A stretch of DNA of 64,000 nt from Shouchella patagoniensis (GCF_002019705.1 NZ_KV917377.1:1672565-1736564), one strand, 5' to 3'; positions 34,170-43,475 are shown, counted from the first letter of the stretch. A program made the numbers and translations. The notes: generated from the sequence alone by a model not told the origin.

Positions 34170-34855
34170 GTTTTCACTCCCCTTGCTTCTATCTTATTTC
34201 CATGCAAATTCCCTACTTTCCGCTCTAAATAACGGATAAATACAGCAGATGGATAACTTAACACTAAGAATAAGATGCCCACAATTGTAATAGGTTCAAC
34301 GTAATTCCAAGTATCAGTACCAATTGCTCGAGCAGTTGCCATCATTTCTACAACAAAAATGGCTGAAAGCAACGGCGTCTCCTTGAATAAAACAATAAGA
34401 TAATTCCCTAACATAGGGATAACAGGGGGGACAGCCTGAGGCAATATTACTTTCCTCCACGTTTGTGCTGTGGAAAAATTTAATGCTCGACTTGCTTCCC
34501 ACTGACTTTTAGGAACCGCATCGATACCAGAACGATAGATTTCCGAGACATACGTCGCGTAGTGAATCCCTAATACGAGTGCACCAGTCTGAAAACCAGA
34601 TAACGGTGTTGTATAGAATACAAAAAACAATTGCACAAGAGGTGGGGTTGCACGTATAAATTCAATTATACCCGCCATCAATAGAGAAAGAGGCTTAAAA
34701 CTCGAGCGACGTAAAAGCGTAAAAAGCAAGCCCACCGTTAATGAGATAAAGTAGGCAACAACAGTTGCACCAATTGTTACTGTAATAGCAGATAAGATTT
34801 CAGGGAATATCTCAAATGCAAATTCCCAATTCCATGCACGATTATCCCCATTCAT
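34166..34855 (-). CDS. ehuD: Ectoine/hydroxyectoine-type ABC permease
   Basis: 229 residues with about five membrane helices and the His/Glu/Gln/Arg/Glu-family permease EAA loop (SQWEASRALNFSTAQTWRKVILPQAVPPVIP). It pairs with EhuC to form the membrane channel. Overlaps both neighbours by four bases, so the three genes are translationally coupled. Confidence 0.86.
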   Translation of the reverse strand: MNGDNRAWNWEFAFEIFPEILSAITVTIGATVVAYFISLTVGLLFTLLRRSSFKPLSLLMAGIIEFIRATPPLVQLFFVFYTTPLSGFQTGALVLGIHYATYVSEIYRSGIDAVPKSQWEASRALNFSTAQTWRKVILPQAVPPVIPMLGNYLIVLFKETPLLSAIFVVEMMATARAIGTDTWNYVEPITIVGILFLVLSYPSAVFIRYLERKVGNLHGNKIEARGVKT

Positions 34856-35523
34856 GAAATGCTCACTCCTTTCGAAGCCCGTTTCTCAAGCCAACGAGCC
34901 AAGAAAATAAGTGGTAAAGCTAATAAAAAGTAGGAGAATAACAAATACGTATAGATCTCAACTTGGCTACTAAGCGCATTATTTCCACCTCGTAATATAT
35001 TCGCTTGAAAGGTCATATCTGCTAAACCGATAAAAAAGACTAACGACGTGCCTTTTAATAATTCAATCGAATTATTTCCAAAACCTGGAAGCATCAACCT
35101 AATTGCTTGTGGTAAAATAACCAATCTCATGCGTTGCCATTTTGACATATTCAATGAAATTGCAGCTTCTGTTTGTCCAATAGCAATTGAATTGACAGCT
35201 CCTCTTACTACCTCCGATGCATAAGCACCATAGTTTAAACCAACCGCAAGCGCACCTGCAAAAAGAAGTGGCATATCGATAAAAGGTAAAATGGTTGGCA
35301 AAGCATAAACCAAAAAGAACAGTTGCACGAGTAAAGAAGTACCTCGGAACAGCTCTACAAAAATGGCAGCTATGCTGCGGACCAAAGTATTGGAAGAAGT
35401 TCGCATTAAACCAGCTACAATTGCAATTGTATAAGCAATTAACGCCCCTAATAAAAACACTTGAATTGTTGTTGTCATCCCATTTAGTATAAACGGGACA
35501 AAATTGTCGAAATTAGAAAACAC
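34852..35523 (-). CDS. ehuC: Ectoine/hydroxyectoine-type ABC permease
   Basis: 223 residues, about five membrane helices, with the EAA loop IGQTEAAISLNMSKWQRMRLVILPQA followed by PGFGNNSIELLKGTSL. Second permease subunit of the polar amino-acid type importer. It follows ehuB after a 101-base gap that contains an attenuator-like hairpin. Confidence 0.86.
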   Translation of the reverse strand: MFSNFDNFVPFILNGMTTTIQVFLLGALIAYTIAIVAGLMRTSSNTLVRSIAAIFVELFRGTSLLVQLFFLVYALPTILPFIDMPLLFAGALAVGLNYGAYASEVVRGAVNSIAIGQTEAAISLNMSKWQRMRLVILPQAIRLMLPGFGNNSIELLKGTSLVFFIGLADMTFQANILRGGNNALSSQVEIYTYLLFSYFLLALPLIFLARWLEKRASKGVSIS

Positions 35524-35550
35524 TTGATCACCTCTTTAACGGCAACTACG

Positions 35551-35589
35551 AGAAAAAGCATGGATAGCAGCTCTTGCATCTCCATGCTT
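35551..35589 (-). terminator. Attenuator hairpin between ehuB and ehuC
   Basis: AAGCATGGA (35556-35564) pairs with TCCATGCTT (35581-35589), and TTTTTC follows on the minus strand. A partial terminator here would give more binding protein than permease, as is common in importer operons. Confidence 0.72.
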
Positions 35590-35624
35590 CGCTCGTTTAA
35601 TCAAATTCTTTTTCCATTATCTTC

Positions 35625-36494
35625 TTACACGTTACAACGGTCTTCCGTTGTAATATCATCTGGTGGTAGATTGGCCTCTGTAAATCCAAACTCTTCGAGG
35701 ATTTCTAAAATTTCACCTGATTCCAACAATTCTTGAAGCCCATCGTTATATGCTTCTCTTAGTTCGTCTCCTTCTTCACTTTGGGGGAATACTGCAGCTC
35801 CAAAAGCGGTGACAGACTCTCCATCAATAATCGGCTGTGTAAAATCCTCAACAAACTCAACATTACCCGAGCTATTATTTTGGGCTGCAGAATTAGCAGT
35901 AGCGTCTGTAGCAACCATAACATCGGCTTGACCAGATTCAACAGCAGCCATATTGTCGGCAATGCTATCAGCTAATACATATTGACTTTCATCAATGCCC
36001 AAGGAATTTAAGTAATCAATTTGATTTGCTCCTCTCATAACGGCAACATTTATATCCGGATTAGAAGCAATATCTTCATAACTATAAATTCCCATTGGGT
36101 TTCCCGCTTCAACGACAATGCCTTCACCATATTGCATTTCAATGTTTCCAAAGCTTCCATTCTCACAACGATCAGGACGTATATCCATTGCTGCTGTTGC
36201 GATATCAAATTGACCGCCATTTACCCCTTGAATTAAAGCTCCAAAATCCGCTACCGTTCCCTCAATATCATCATATCCAATACTTTGCAAAACAGCTCTA
36301 GCTATCTCTGGTGCAGCTCCTGTAACTTCATTATTTGCTGTATCTATGTAACCATATGGTTCTTCATTAGCTACACCGACTTTAATGGTACCTCCATCTG
36401 TCGATCCGTTTCCATTCTCATCATTTCCATTACCACATGCTGACAACATCGCTACAGATGCCGTTAATAAGCCGAATATTCCTGCTTTTCTCAC
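35625..36494 (-). CDS. ehuB: Ectoine/hydroxyectoine-binding lipoprotein
   Basis: 289 residues. A GTG at 36494 with GGAGGGG upstream is the likely start; the frame open to 36536 lacks a site. A lipobox (VAMLSACGN) is followed by a Glu/Asn/Gly/Asp linker and a type 2 periplasmic-binding fold. EhuB-like signatures are MDIRPDRCENGSFG, GNPMGIYSYEDIASNPD and the C-terminal EFGFTEANLPPDDITTEDRC. It should capture ectoine or hydroxyectoine outside the membrane as osmoprotectant and nutrient. A related polar solute is possible. Confidence 0.85.
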   Translation of the reverse strand: MRKAGIFGLLTASVAMLSACGNGNDENGNGSTDGGTIKVGVANEEPYGYIDTANNEVTGAAPEIARAVLQSIGYDDIEGTVADFGALIQGVNGGQFDIATAAMDIRPDRCENGSFGNIEMQYGEGIVVEAGNPMGIYSYEDIASNPDINVAVMRGANQIDYLNSLGIDESQYVLADSIADNMAAVESGQADVMVATDATANSAAQNNSSGNVEFVEDFTQPIIDGESVTAFGAAVFPQSEEGDELREAYNDGLQELLESGEILEILEEFGFTEANLPPDDITTEDRCNV

Positions 36495-36514
36495 TATGTT
36501 TAACCCCTCCTGTA

Positions 36515-36640
36515 TTAGTACCAGCACCAAAAACAAGCTGTTTTTATATTTCCCAACAACTTCTTTTTCGTGGGGACTTTATAGATCTTCTTAAAATGAT
36601 AGCACATCTCCGCAATCGTTAAAAATGAGGTTTTGTGCAT
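36515..36640 (-). CDS. Possible 41-residue upstream peptide of the ehu operon
   Basis: On the minus strand AAAGGAG lies 7 bases before an ATG (36640). The frame reads MHKTSFLTIAEMCYHFKKIY, then a Lys-rich stretch and a CFWCWY end, and stops 20 bases before the ehuB start. It has a good ribosome site and operon-like placement but no family I recognise. It may be a small protein or a leader peptide. The 220 bases further upstream hold AT-rich promoter-like sequence and nothing else I can name. Confidence 0.4.
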   Translation of the reverse strand: MHKTSFLTIAEMCYHFKKIYKVPTKKKLLGNIKTACFWCWY

Positions 36641-36818
36641 ATAGAAGCTCCTTTCCATTTATAGAGCTCTTACCCTTTACTACAAAAGATTAAGCCTTCA
36701 GTTCTCCGAATTAAGAGAAAATGCTAAAAATAACGCACCTTCTTGTTTTCTTTTTAAATTCCTCTAGTAAACCAATCAACAGATATGCTTAGATCTTTAT
36801 GACTAATGAATTTACATG

Positions 36819-36852
36819 ATAAACCCCCTTTCTCAATTGAAAGGGGGTTTAT
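36819..36852. terminator. Terminator after the DUF6612-type lipoprotein gene
   Basis: A perfect 14-bp stem with C5/G5 (36819-36832 with 36839-36852). It is seven bases past the stop at 36860 on the minus strand. Confidence 0.85.
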
Positions 36853-36859
36853 TATACAT

Positions 36860-37726
36860 TTACTCTTCTTGGTCTTCTGCTGGTTGTTCTTCATCTGTTT
36901 CTTGTTCTTCTTCATCAACTTCTGGTTGTTCTTCTGATTCAGCTTGTTCCTCTTCAAATTGTTGGATTGCTTCATCCATACTAATTGCTTCGTCCGCAAT
37001 CTCTTCAGGCACAGTTCTTTCTTCTACTTCGTTAAACTGGCTGTACGTTGTCATCATTTGTTGCACTGACTCCATACCTTCTTCTTGCATTGCTAATCCA
37101 ATTGTCATTTCCACATCTTGCTGCAACATTGTTTCTTTATCTATTTGCAATTGGTATGAGAACTCGTTCACCTCAAGTCCAGTTTCTCCTTCTGGATCAC
37201 CAGCCAAAGTAAGAGCCAGCGCACCTGATTCATCCTCTGTACCTTCAGCAGTAAACACATAAGACTCATCCGTCTCTTCAAGAGTCAATGAACTTGCATG
37301 CTCAATTAAATCTTCAGTTTGAACTTCAGCTGGACGTAGATCTGCACCGCCCGTCATACCAGCCTCTTCTCCATCCATATAGATCCAGCCACCAACTGTA
37401 GGTTCTTCCGTGTAATATAAACCATCAGAAAAGTACTCTTTCGTTTCTTCTACTTCCCCAGTCATCGGGTTTGGACCTGTTTGTGACACCTCAAACGACA
37501 AAGGATCTCTAGTCAATTGCACAATTGATGACATTTCTTGTCCTTCTTCATCCTCCGGCGTTAATGCTTGTGTTTCCATTGCATAACTATCTAAAGCCGC
37601 CATCGCTTCATTTGATTCTTCAAGTAATTGTTGAATCTCTTCGGCTCCATTTGAATCCGTATTGCAAGCAGCAAGTGCTCCAGCACTTACTAAAGCAACT
37701 GTCGCGGTGATAAGTTGTTTTTTCAT
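36860..37726 (-). CDS. DUF6612-type lipoprotein
   Basis: 288 residues. Signal with lipobox AGALAACNT; then a lipid-carrier-like beta-sheet domain (about 35-240) with pairs such as SYAMETQAL and LQIDKETMLQQDVEM; then a very acidic Glu/Gln-rich tail of about 45 residues. The architecture resembles the DUF6612/LppX-like surface lipoproteins of Bacillaceae, of unknown role. Ribosome site AGGAGG. Monocistronic. Confidence 0.75.
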   Translation of the reverse strand: MKKQLITATVALVSAGALAACNTDSNGAEEIQQLLEESNEAMAALDSYAMETQALTPEDEEGQEMSSIVQLTRDPLSFEVSQTGPNPMTGEVEETKEYFSDGLYYTEEPTVGGWIYMDGEEAGMTGGADLRPAEVQTEDLIEHASSLTLEETDESYVFTAEGTEDESGALALTLAGDPEGETGLEVNEFSYQLQIDKETMLQQDVEMTIGLAMQEEGMESVQQMMTTYSQFNEVEERTVPEEIADEAISMDEAIQQFEEEQAESEEQPEVDEEEQETDEEQPAEDQEE

Positions 37727-37861
37727 GTGAATGAATCCTCCTAGTCAAAAACGATCAATACTTTGCAACCGTAACATGTCCAGGTCACGGATTAAAGAAA
37801 CCAAGCACAAATCCGATTACTTTATAGGTTTTGCGTCATTTCTCCTCTTTTCATACATAAA

Positions 37862-37891
37862 AAGCACAAGGAAATTCATTTCCCTGTGCTT
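37862..37891 (-). terminator. Terminator after the HAD phosphatase gene
   Basis: AAGCACAAGGAAA pairs with TTTCCCTGTGCTT (one mismatch), with TTTTTATG on the minus strand. Confidence 0.75.
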
Positions 37892-37893
37892 CA

Positions 37894-38709
37894 TTACTCT
37901 TTGAAAAGGTCAACTACACTTGATACAACTTTGACTTGTTCTAAGTCTACTTCGGGCATTTGTGGGTGAATATAGACAGCATCCATCCCAAGTAAAACAG
38001 CAGGCGCAATTTCATTAATGAAATTATCTCCAACACTAACTGCTTCTTCTGGCTTCACTTCATATTGAGTTAACAAATGCTGCAATTGTTCTGAAGTAGA
38101 ACTAGGCTTATTAGCGGACGGAATAATATGATCAAAAACACCTTCCAAACCAAGCTCATAAAACAATCGACCAACATCTTCACGATCGCTGTTTGTCATA
38201 ACAACTGTCTGTGTTACTTTATTTAATTTCATTAAATGATCTCTAAGTCCTGTTAAAGGCTCCAATGTGAAGTCATCAGACACCATATACTCTTTTGTCG
38301 CCGTATAACTTGAGTAACAATCCTCTACACCGTAATGCTTGGCACAAACAAAAGGATACCACCAGCCATCGCCAATAGCGATCATATTATCAAAGTTAAA
38401 AGACAACTCACCTGGATAAGCCTCTTCAACGGATTTATCCGCATATTTCTCTCCATCCCACGAATGAGCTTCAACCACTCTTAACGTCATAGGATCGATG
38501 GTCAGGACTGCATCATTTTCCACATCATAAGCTTTGCCAATCTGTACAACATGATTACCTGCTTTCATCGCTTCATAATCAAGTTGGAATTCAGTACGGT
38601 CTTTTTTATCTACTTTCTGTTTTAAATGATTTGCATAATAGTCAAAATGACTTGTCCCTTCGTAGAGGGTTCCATCTAAATCAAATACGACTAACTTATA
38701 TTGGTTCAT
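37894..38709 (-). CDS. HAD-superfamily hydrolase
   Basis: 271 residues from the ATG at 38709, which follows GAGGAGG. HAD motif I VVFDLDGTLYEG, motif II VVMTNSD, and motifs III/IV in ANKPSSTSEQ and VSVGDNFINEIAPA are present, with a cap of about 120 residues between I and II. A phosphatase of unknown substrate. Confidence 0.87.
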   Translation of the reverse strand: MNQYKLVVFDLDGTLYEGTSHFDYYANHLKQKVDKKDRTEFQLDYEAMKAGNHVVQIGKAYDVENDAVLTIDPMTLRVVEAHSWDGEKYADKSVEEAYPGELSFNFDNMIAIGDGWWYPFVCAKHYGVEDCYSSYTATKEYMVSDDFTLEPLTGLRDHLMKLNKVTQTVVMTNSDREDVGRLFYELGLEGVFDHIIPSANKPSSTSEQLQHLLTQYEVKPEEAVSVGDNFINEIAPAVLLGMDAVYIHPQMPEVDLEQVKVVSSVVDLFKE

Positions 38710-38865
38710 TTTCATCCTCCTCTTCTTCACTTACTTAGTTTAGCGAGAATTCACTGATTCTGCCAGCATTTCCTACAACACTTTTTTATTATTTGTTCGA
38801 AGTAAAGAGACCCATGGTCATTTAGGTCTTAGACTGTTTTCTACAAGTCCACATAGTTTTCTTCA

Positions 38866-38895
38866 TTTCCTTAAAGGAAACGTAAGATTCGTTTC
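38866..38895 (+). promoter_or_regulatory. Adjacent palindromes before the glycosyltransferase operon
   Basis: TTTCCTTAAAGGAAA (38866-38880) abuts GAAACGTAAGATTCGTTTC (38877-38895). A TATACT -10-like hexamer follows at about 38908. They look like operator or hairpin elements for the csbB-like gene at 38957, whose B. subtilis counterpart is stress-controlled. Confidence 0.4.
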
Positions 38896-38956
38896 TTCTT
38901 ATTCCGGGTATACTATGAAATGATTCAAAAATTGTATAGAAATGGAGGCCCCGGCA

Positions 38957-39913
38957 ATGAATAAGCCACTGCTTTCTGTTATTGTCCCATCTTTTAATGA
39001 AGAAAAAAATGTAGAACCTTTTTATTTTGCCTTAAAAGAAGTACTAGAAAAATCCAATTACCGTTGGGAAGTTATATATATTGATGACGGAAGCTCTGAC
39101 AGCACCCTGCCTTTACTTCAACGATTGTCAACATGGCATCCTCAAGTAAATTACATCTCTTTTACAAGAAATTTCGGAAAAGAGGCGGCAATTGTTGCTG
39201 GTTTTCAACACGCAAAAGGCGACTGCGTCGTTATTATTGACGCTGATTTACAACATCCAGTTGAATTAATAGCCGACCTTTTAACTGGATATGAAGAAGG
39301 TTATGACCAAGTTATCGCCTGTAGAGATCGTAAAGGTGATGGAATTATCCGTACAGCATTATCTAAAACTTACTACAAACTTATTAATAAGATTGTTGAT
39401 GTCCAGCTTGAAGACGGCGCGGGAGATTTCCGACTCTTAAGCAGACGTGCTGTAGATGCACTTCTTATTATGAGTGAAGGAAACCGTTTTTCAAAAGGGT
39501 TGTTTTCTTGGATTGGTTTTGAACAAAAGGTAATTTATTATGAAAACGTTTCGCGCGCGAACGGTGAATCAAAATGGTCTATTTCAAAATTAATCAATTA
39601 TGGTATTGATGGCATCATATCTTTTAATATGAAACCTTTGCGGATCTGTTTTTATATGGGCGGGTTTATTTTAGTTGCTGCCTTGCTTTACATCTTAGTG
39701 ATGTTCACACAAATTATCCGCACTGGTATAGACGTACCAGGCTATTTCACTGTTATCTCAGCTGTGTTGTTTCTAGGTGGTATACAATTGGTTTCCCTCG
39801 GCATAATTGGTGAATATATAGGAAGAATTTATAATGAAACGAAACGCCGTCCCCACTATCTAGTAAAAGAAACAAATGCCACAAAAGGAAAACGCTATGA
39901 ACGAGTCCAATAA
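38957..39913 (+). CDS. csbB: CsbB/GtrB-type undecaprenyl-phosphate glycosyltransferase
   Basis: 318 residues from the ATG at 38957 after GGAGG. A GT2 domain (LSVIVPSFNEEKNVEPF, DDGSSDST, DADLQHP, RDRKGDG) is followed by two C-terminal membrane helices. In B. subtilis, CsbB loads GlcNAc onto undecaprenyl phosphate for lipoteichoic acid decoration together with GtcA and YfhO. All three partners are encoded consecutively here, which makes this role the best guess. The sugar is inferred. Confidence 0.86.
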   Translation: MNKPLLSVIVPSFNEEKNVEPFYFALKEVLEKSNYRWEVIYIDDGSSDSTLPLLQRLSTWHPQVNYISFTRNFGKEAAIVAGFQHAKGDCVVIIDADLQHPVELIADLLTGYEEGYDQVIACRDRKGDGIIRTALSKTYYKLINKIVDVQLEDGAGDFRLLSRRAVDALLIMSEGNRFSKGLFSWIGFEQKVIYYENVSRANGESKWSISKLINYGIDGIISFNMKPLRICFYMGGFILVAALLYILVMFTQIIRTGIDVPGYFTVISAVLFLGGIQLVSLGIIGEYIGRIYNETKRRPHYLVKETNATKGKRYERVQ

Positions 39914-40316
39914 TTTTTGGGAGAAAATCTACCGTAATGAATTTTTACGATTTGCCTTTGTTGGCGGCATAAATACTGCAACGTTTTACTTGCTTTACCT
40001 CCTTTTCCAGCAAGCCTTAACGTTTCATTATCTTGCCGCCCATATTACGGCATTTTTAGTAAGCATGATTGGATCTTATTTTTTAAATGTTTTTTTCACA
40101 TTTGGTGTTAAACCATCATGGAAAACATTCTTTCAATTCCCATTAACACAAGCCGTAAATTTTTCAGTATCCACAGTGCTCGTTTTTATTTTAGTTGAGT
40201 TGATTAGTTTACCACCAATTATTGCTCCGATTATCGCTGTTCTCTTCACAGTTCCAATTACTTTTATTATTACTTCAAAAATATTAAAACGAGATGGAGT
40301 TCGAAATGAAGCTTAG
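39897..40316 (+). CDS. gtcA: GtrA/GtcA-family flippase
   Basis: 139 residues with four membrane helices and the GtrA pattern FLRFAFVGGINTATFYLLY near the N-terminus and NVFFTF in the middle. The ATG at 39897 has GGAA upstream and overlaps the glycosyltransferase end by 17 bases. It should flip the lipid-linked sugar made by CsbB to the outer leaflet. Confidence 0.85.
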   Translation: MNESNNFWEKIYRNEFLRFAFVGGINTATFYLLYLLFQQALTFHYLAAHITAFLVSMIGSYFLNVFFTFGVKPSWKTFFQFPLTQAVNFSVSTVLVFILVELISLPPIIAPIIAVLFTVPITFIITSKILKRDGVRNEA

Positions 40317-42897
40317 AACCATTTTTGCACTTTTAGGCGCAAGTATCCTTTTCGCTATTATTGCGCATGCCTTTTTCTTTTACCAATGGACAAACGGTCA
40401 ATTTATGGTTGGACCAAATGATGGTACCGCCCAAATGCTGCCTTTCAAACAATTTCTTTATGAGGAATATAGTAAAGCGTCATTCTTCTATTCGCATCAA
40501 TTTGGTTTAGGGGGTGGGTTCTTTAGCCAGCTCGCCTACTATTTTTCAACTAGCACGGTCTTTTTTATTACTTTCTTAATTGTGTTTGCAGGTGAGGCAC
40601 TTGGCTTTTTTCCCACGGCAGATACGGTCATGTTTTGGGGACAAGCAGCTGTATTTGTTAATACAGCTCGCTTAGCTATTATCATCTTTTTAACAACTCT
40701 TGTTTTTCGTTACATAAAAACCCCAACACTGTATGCATTTATTGGAGCCACTTTATACGGTGGTAGCATCATGTACTTTCGCCACGCATCTTTTTGGGAG
40801 TTCTTTGCAGATGCTTATTTGTGGCTCCCGTTGCTAGTACTTGGAGTTGAGAAAATTATACGTGAGCAAAAGCCTTGGTGGTTCATTGCTGCGATTGCCT
40901 TATCGCTCATTAATAACTTTTATTTTGCCTATATGAATTTTATATTCATTGGGATCTATGTAGTTTTGCGCTTTTTCATCCAACTTTCTGACAATGAAGC
41001 TTCGATAAAACAACAATTAAAACAATATGTCCCAGCAGTTGTGGTAGGCTTTTTACTTGGGGCTATTGCTTTTGTACCTGCGGTTTATGGTTATTTAAAT
41101 AACTACCGTCCGTCATTTTCAAATCCAATTGAATGGTTTGATCTTCACGACAATTTATTGTTCACTAGTAGGCTTTTCATTTTGCCAGCTATTTTTGTCT
41201 TCTTGCTTTTTTGCAAAAAACTTTATACTTATAAGCCATTTCTTTTTTTCAGTTCAATCTCTCTACTGTTTGTTATTTTTCACTTCAGTCCAATGGCCGG
41301 CAGTATGTTTAACGGATTTTCCGCGCCACAATTCCGCTTTCAATATATGGGGGCGTTTGCGCTTGCCGCGGCTATAGGATTTGCGTTACCACAAATAAGG
41401 CGATTACCCAAGCGTGATATGATTTTTGCCAGTGTAACGACTTTTATCTTATTTACTGCTAGTTATGTTGTTGGTTACATTGGTCCATCCTCACTATTTC
41501 AGTCCGGACAGGCTTATCTCTTATTTTTCTCTGCAATAGCAACTCTCTTCTTGTTGTTTTTCACATGGAGGAATATGAAACGATGGATGCCTGTATTATT
41601 GGTTTTCCTTCTACTATCGCAGCTCGGACTAGCTAATATCTATCAAAAAGAACGCCTATTTGAAAATGGGAATTTACATCAAACATCATCTGAGTTTCTA
41701 CAAAGTCGTGAATATGATCACGCTTCGCAACGGGAGCTTTTGGATGAGGTAACAACTCGAGAACCATTCTCTCGTATTGAGTGGGTTGCTGATTTTAGGA
41801 ATAACACTCCTTTAGTTCAGGATTTTCATGGAGTCAGTGCCTATTCGAGTGTATTAAATCAACATTTGCTGTTTTTCTATTACGAGAATCTGGAAATCGA
41901 TATGAATAGGGAAAGCGTCAGCAGATATTCAGGTTTTGGAGATCGAGCAAACTTACACAGCTTGTTTCAAGTAAGTCATAAACTTGCTCCTAATGATGAA
42001 GATATACCAATCCCTTATGGATTTAACGAAGTTTCATCCAATGAACTTTATACTTTATATGAGAACATCCATTTACTGCCATATGTACGGACTGCTTCGA
42101 CCATATATAGTGAAGACGACTTAACAAATTTGAGCATTCTCGATCGAGAGCATGCGATGTTAAATGGAATTATTGCAGCTGATAATTTGAGCACAGAACC
42201 TTTCACATCTACAATTGAAAACAGAATTGGAGAAATCGAGATACAACCAGTTGGTGGCACTTACGAAGAGGGTGTACTTACTGTGACTGAGGAAGAAGGC
42301 GGCATAGACTTTAACCTTGGCGAACGGATGGAAGATGAGGAAGATGACTATTTATCTTTTTATATTAAAAACCAGTCAAAAACAGCTTCTCTATTCCCTT
42401 TGACTATAAATGAATTCTCTACTTCCAGGAAATCATTACAATCAATTTACCGAACTGATGTGAACCATTTAACCGTTCGAATCGAAGCCAACGAAACCAT
42501 ATCTTTACGTGTTCCACAGGGGAGTTATCAATTAGATCAGTTTGAACTGAATACCGAATCCTACGAAAATCTCCATAACGCAACAGACAACAATGAGGAC
42601 ATTCCTGTCGAAGTGAGCGACCGGAAAATAGAGATTTCTTATGATAATACGACCAATCAACAGATGCTTGCACTTCCAGTTCCTTATGAACGAGGTTGGG
42701 AAGTCACTGTAAATGGACAATCAGCAGACATCGAGCAAGTTAATTATTCATTTTTAGGAGTATCTCTAGAGCAAGGTGAAAATGAGATTGTATTTTCGTA
42801 TTTACCACCTTTTTTCCGACTATCAATAAGTGCTTTTACTCTCGGGTTAATAGCTACAATGGGCTGGTTCATCGCAAGAAGAAAATTGGATAACTAA
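40306..42897 (+). CDS. yfhO: YfhO-family membrane glycosyltransferase
   Basis: 863 residues. The ATG at 40306 follows GATGGAG and overlaps gtcA by 11 bases. Some 12-14 membrane helices in the first 450 residues include a short loop with FMVGPNDGTAQMLPFKQF typical of GT-C enzymes. A large extracellular beta-rich domain (about 460-830) with a final membrane helix follows. YfhO transfers the flipped lipid-linked sugar to the polymer outside the cell (lipoteichoic acid in B. subtilis). Last gene of the operon. Confidence 0.87.
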   Translation: MKLRTIFALLGASILFAIIAHAFFFYQWTNGQFMVGPNDGTAQMLPFKQFLYEEYSKASFFYSHQFGLGGGFFSQLAYYFSTSTVFFITFLIVFAGEALGFFPTADTVMFWGQAAVFVNTARLAIIIFLTTLVFRYIKTPTLYAFIGATLYGGSIMYFRHASFWEFFADAYLWLPLLVLGVEKIIREQKPWWFIAAIALSLINNFYFAYMNFIFIGIYVVLRFFIQLSDNEASIKQQLKQYVPAVVVGFLLGAIAFVPAVYGYLNNYRPSFSNPIEWFDLHDNLLFTSRLFILPAIFVFLLFCKKLYTYKPFLFFSSISLLFVIFHFSPMAGSMFNGFSAPQFRFQYMGAFALAAAIGFALPQIRRLPKRDMIFASVTTFILFTASYVVGYIGPSSLFQSGQAYLLFFSAIATLFLLFFTWRNMKRWMPVLLVFLLLSQLGLANIYQKERLFENGNLHQTSSEFLQSREYDHASQRELLDEVTTREPFSRIEWVADFRNNTPLVQDFHGVSAYSSVLNQHLLFFYYENLEIDMNRESVSRYSGFGDRANLHSLFQVSHKLAPNDEDIPIPYGFNEVSSNELYTLYENIHLLPYVRTASTIYSEDDLTNLSILDREHAMLNGIIAADNLSTEPFTSTIENRIGEIEIQPVGGTYEEGVLTVTEEEGGIDFNLGERMEDEEDDYLSFYIKNQSKTASLFPLTINEFSTSRKSLQSIYRTDVNHLTVRIEANETISLRVPQGSYQLDQFELNTESYENLHNATDNNEDIPVEVSDRKIEISYDNTTNQQMLALPVPYERGWEVTVNGQSADIEQVNYSFLGVSLEQGENEIVFSYLPPFFRLSISAFTLGLIATMGWFIARRKLDN

Positions 42898-42909
42898 TTT
42901 TCTTCTTGC
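42874..42909 (+). terminator. Hairpin across the yfhO stop codon
   Basis: GCAAGAAGAAAATT (42874-42887) and AATTTTCTTCTTGC (42896-42909) are perfectly complementary and enclose the stop codon. No T run follows, so termination strength is uncertain. Confidence 0.55.
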
Positions 42910-43013
42910 ACTCCCTTACCCAAAATGATATGATTAAGTTTAATACCCACAGAAACAACCTAATCAATCGCAATTTTTGTAGGATTATGAATAAATAAAA
43001 AGGAGGTTTTGCA

Positions 43014-43163
43014 ATGAAATTGTTGTTTGTGATTTATGTTTCTTTGCTTATATCACTTGGTATGCTTCTAATATACTTTGGTGTTTCAGAAAAAATTGCA
43101 GCAAGCACCACATTTGTCCTGATTGTTCTCGGGTCTATCCTCTCACTTCTTTTCTCTCCTCGT
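43014..43163 (+). CDS. Small membrane protein (49 residues)
   Basis: MKLLFVIYVSLLISLGMLLI starts a protein with two membrane helices and no polar domain. AAGGAGG lies 7 bases before the ATG, which makes it a credible gene in spite of its size. Family unknown. Confidence 0.6.
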
Positions 43164-43272
43164 AAAGCACAGAGTTAACAACCTTTCCTGAGCCAGGTGA
43201 CCATCTCTCTTTGATTATTGCCGTGATATTCGCTAATATATAGATAGCGTAATTAATCACCGGAGGTCAGAC

Positions 43273-43446
43273 ATGTCTAGTTCAAACCAGAAACCGCCAA
43301 ACGAAAAATTTGGAATGATCATTGGTCTACTAATAGGAGTTGGAGCAAGTATTGTATTTGATAGCATTCCAATAGGAATCGTTGTTGGAGTTGTAATTGG
43401 AACAATGTCTAGCTTTTATTCGAGGAAACCAAAAGAAGAAAAATAA
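43273..43446 (+). CDS. Small glycine-zipper-like membrane protein (57 residues)
   Basis: A polar front (MSSSNQKPPNEKFG), then two Gly/Val/Ile-rich helices (MIIGLLIGVGASIVFD, IGIVVGVVIGTMSS) and a basic tail. CGGAGG precedes the ATG. A terminator follows at once. Function unknown; Gly-zipper peptides of this kind often sit in the membrane. Confidence 0.65.
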   Translation: MSSSNQKPPNEKFGMIIGLLIGVGASIVFDSIPIGIVVGVVIGTMSSFYSRKPKEEK

Positions 43447-43475
43447 CCGGCTCATTTAATGGGTCGGTTTTTTAT
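43445..43475 (+). terminator. Terminator after the 57-residue gene
   Basis: AACCGGCTCAT pairs with ATGGGTCGGTT (with G-T pairs), followed by T6, beginning at the stop codon. Confidence 0.75.

Noticed and set aside
38881-38956. Sigma-B promoter before csbB
   Set aside because: GGGTAT is present at about 38906 but no GTTT-type -35 lies at the required 12-15 base distance.
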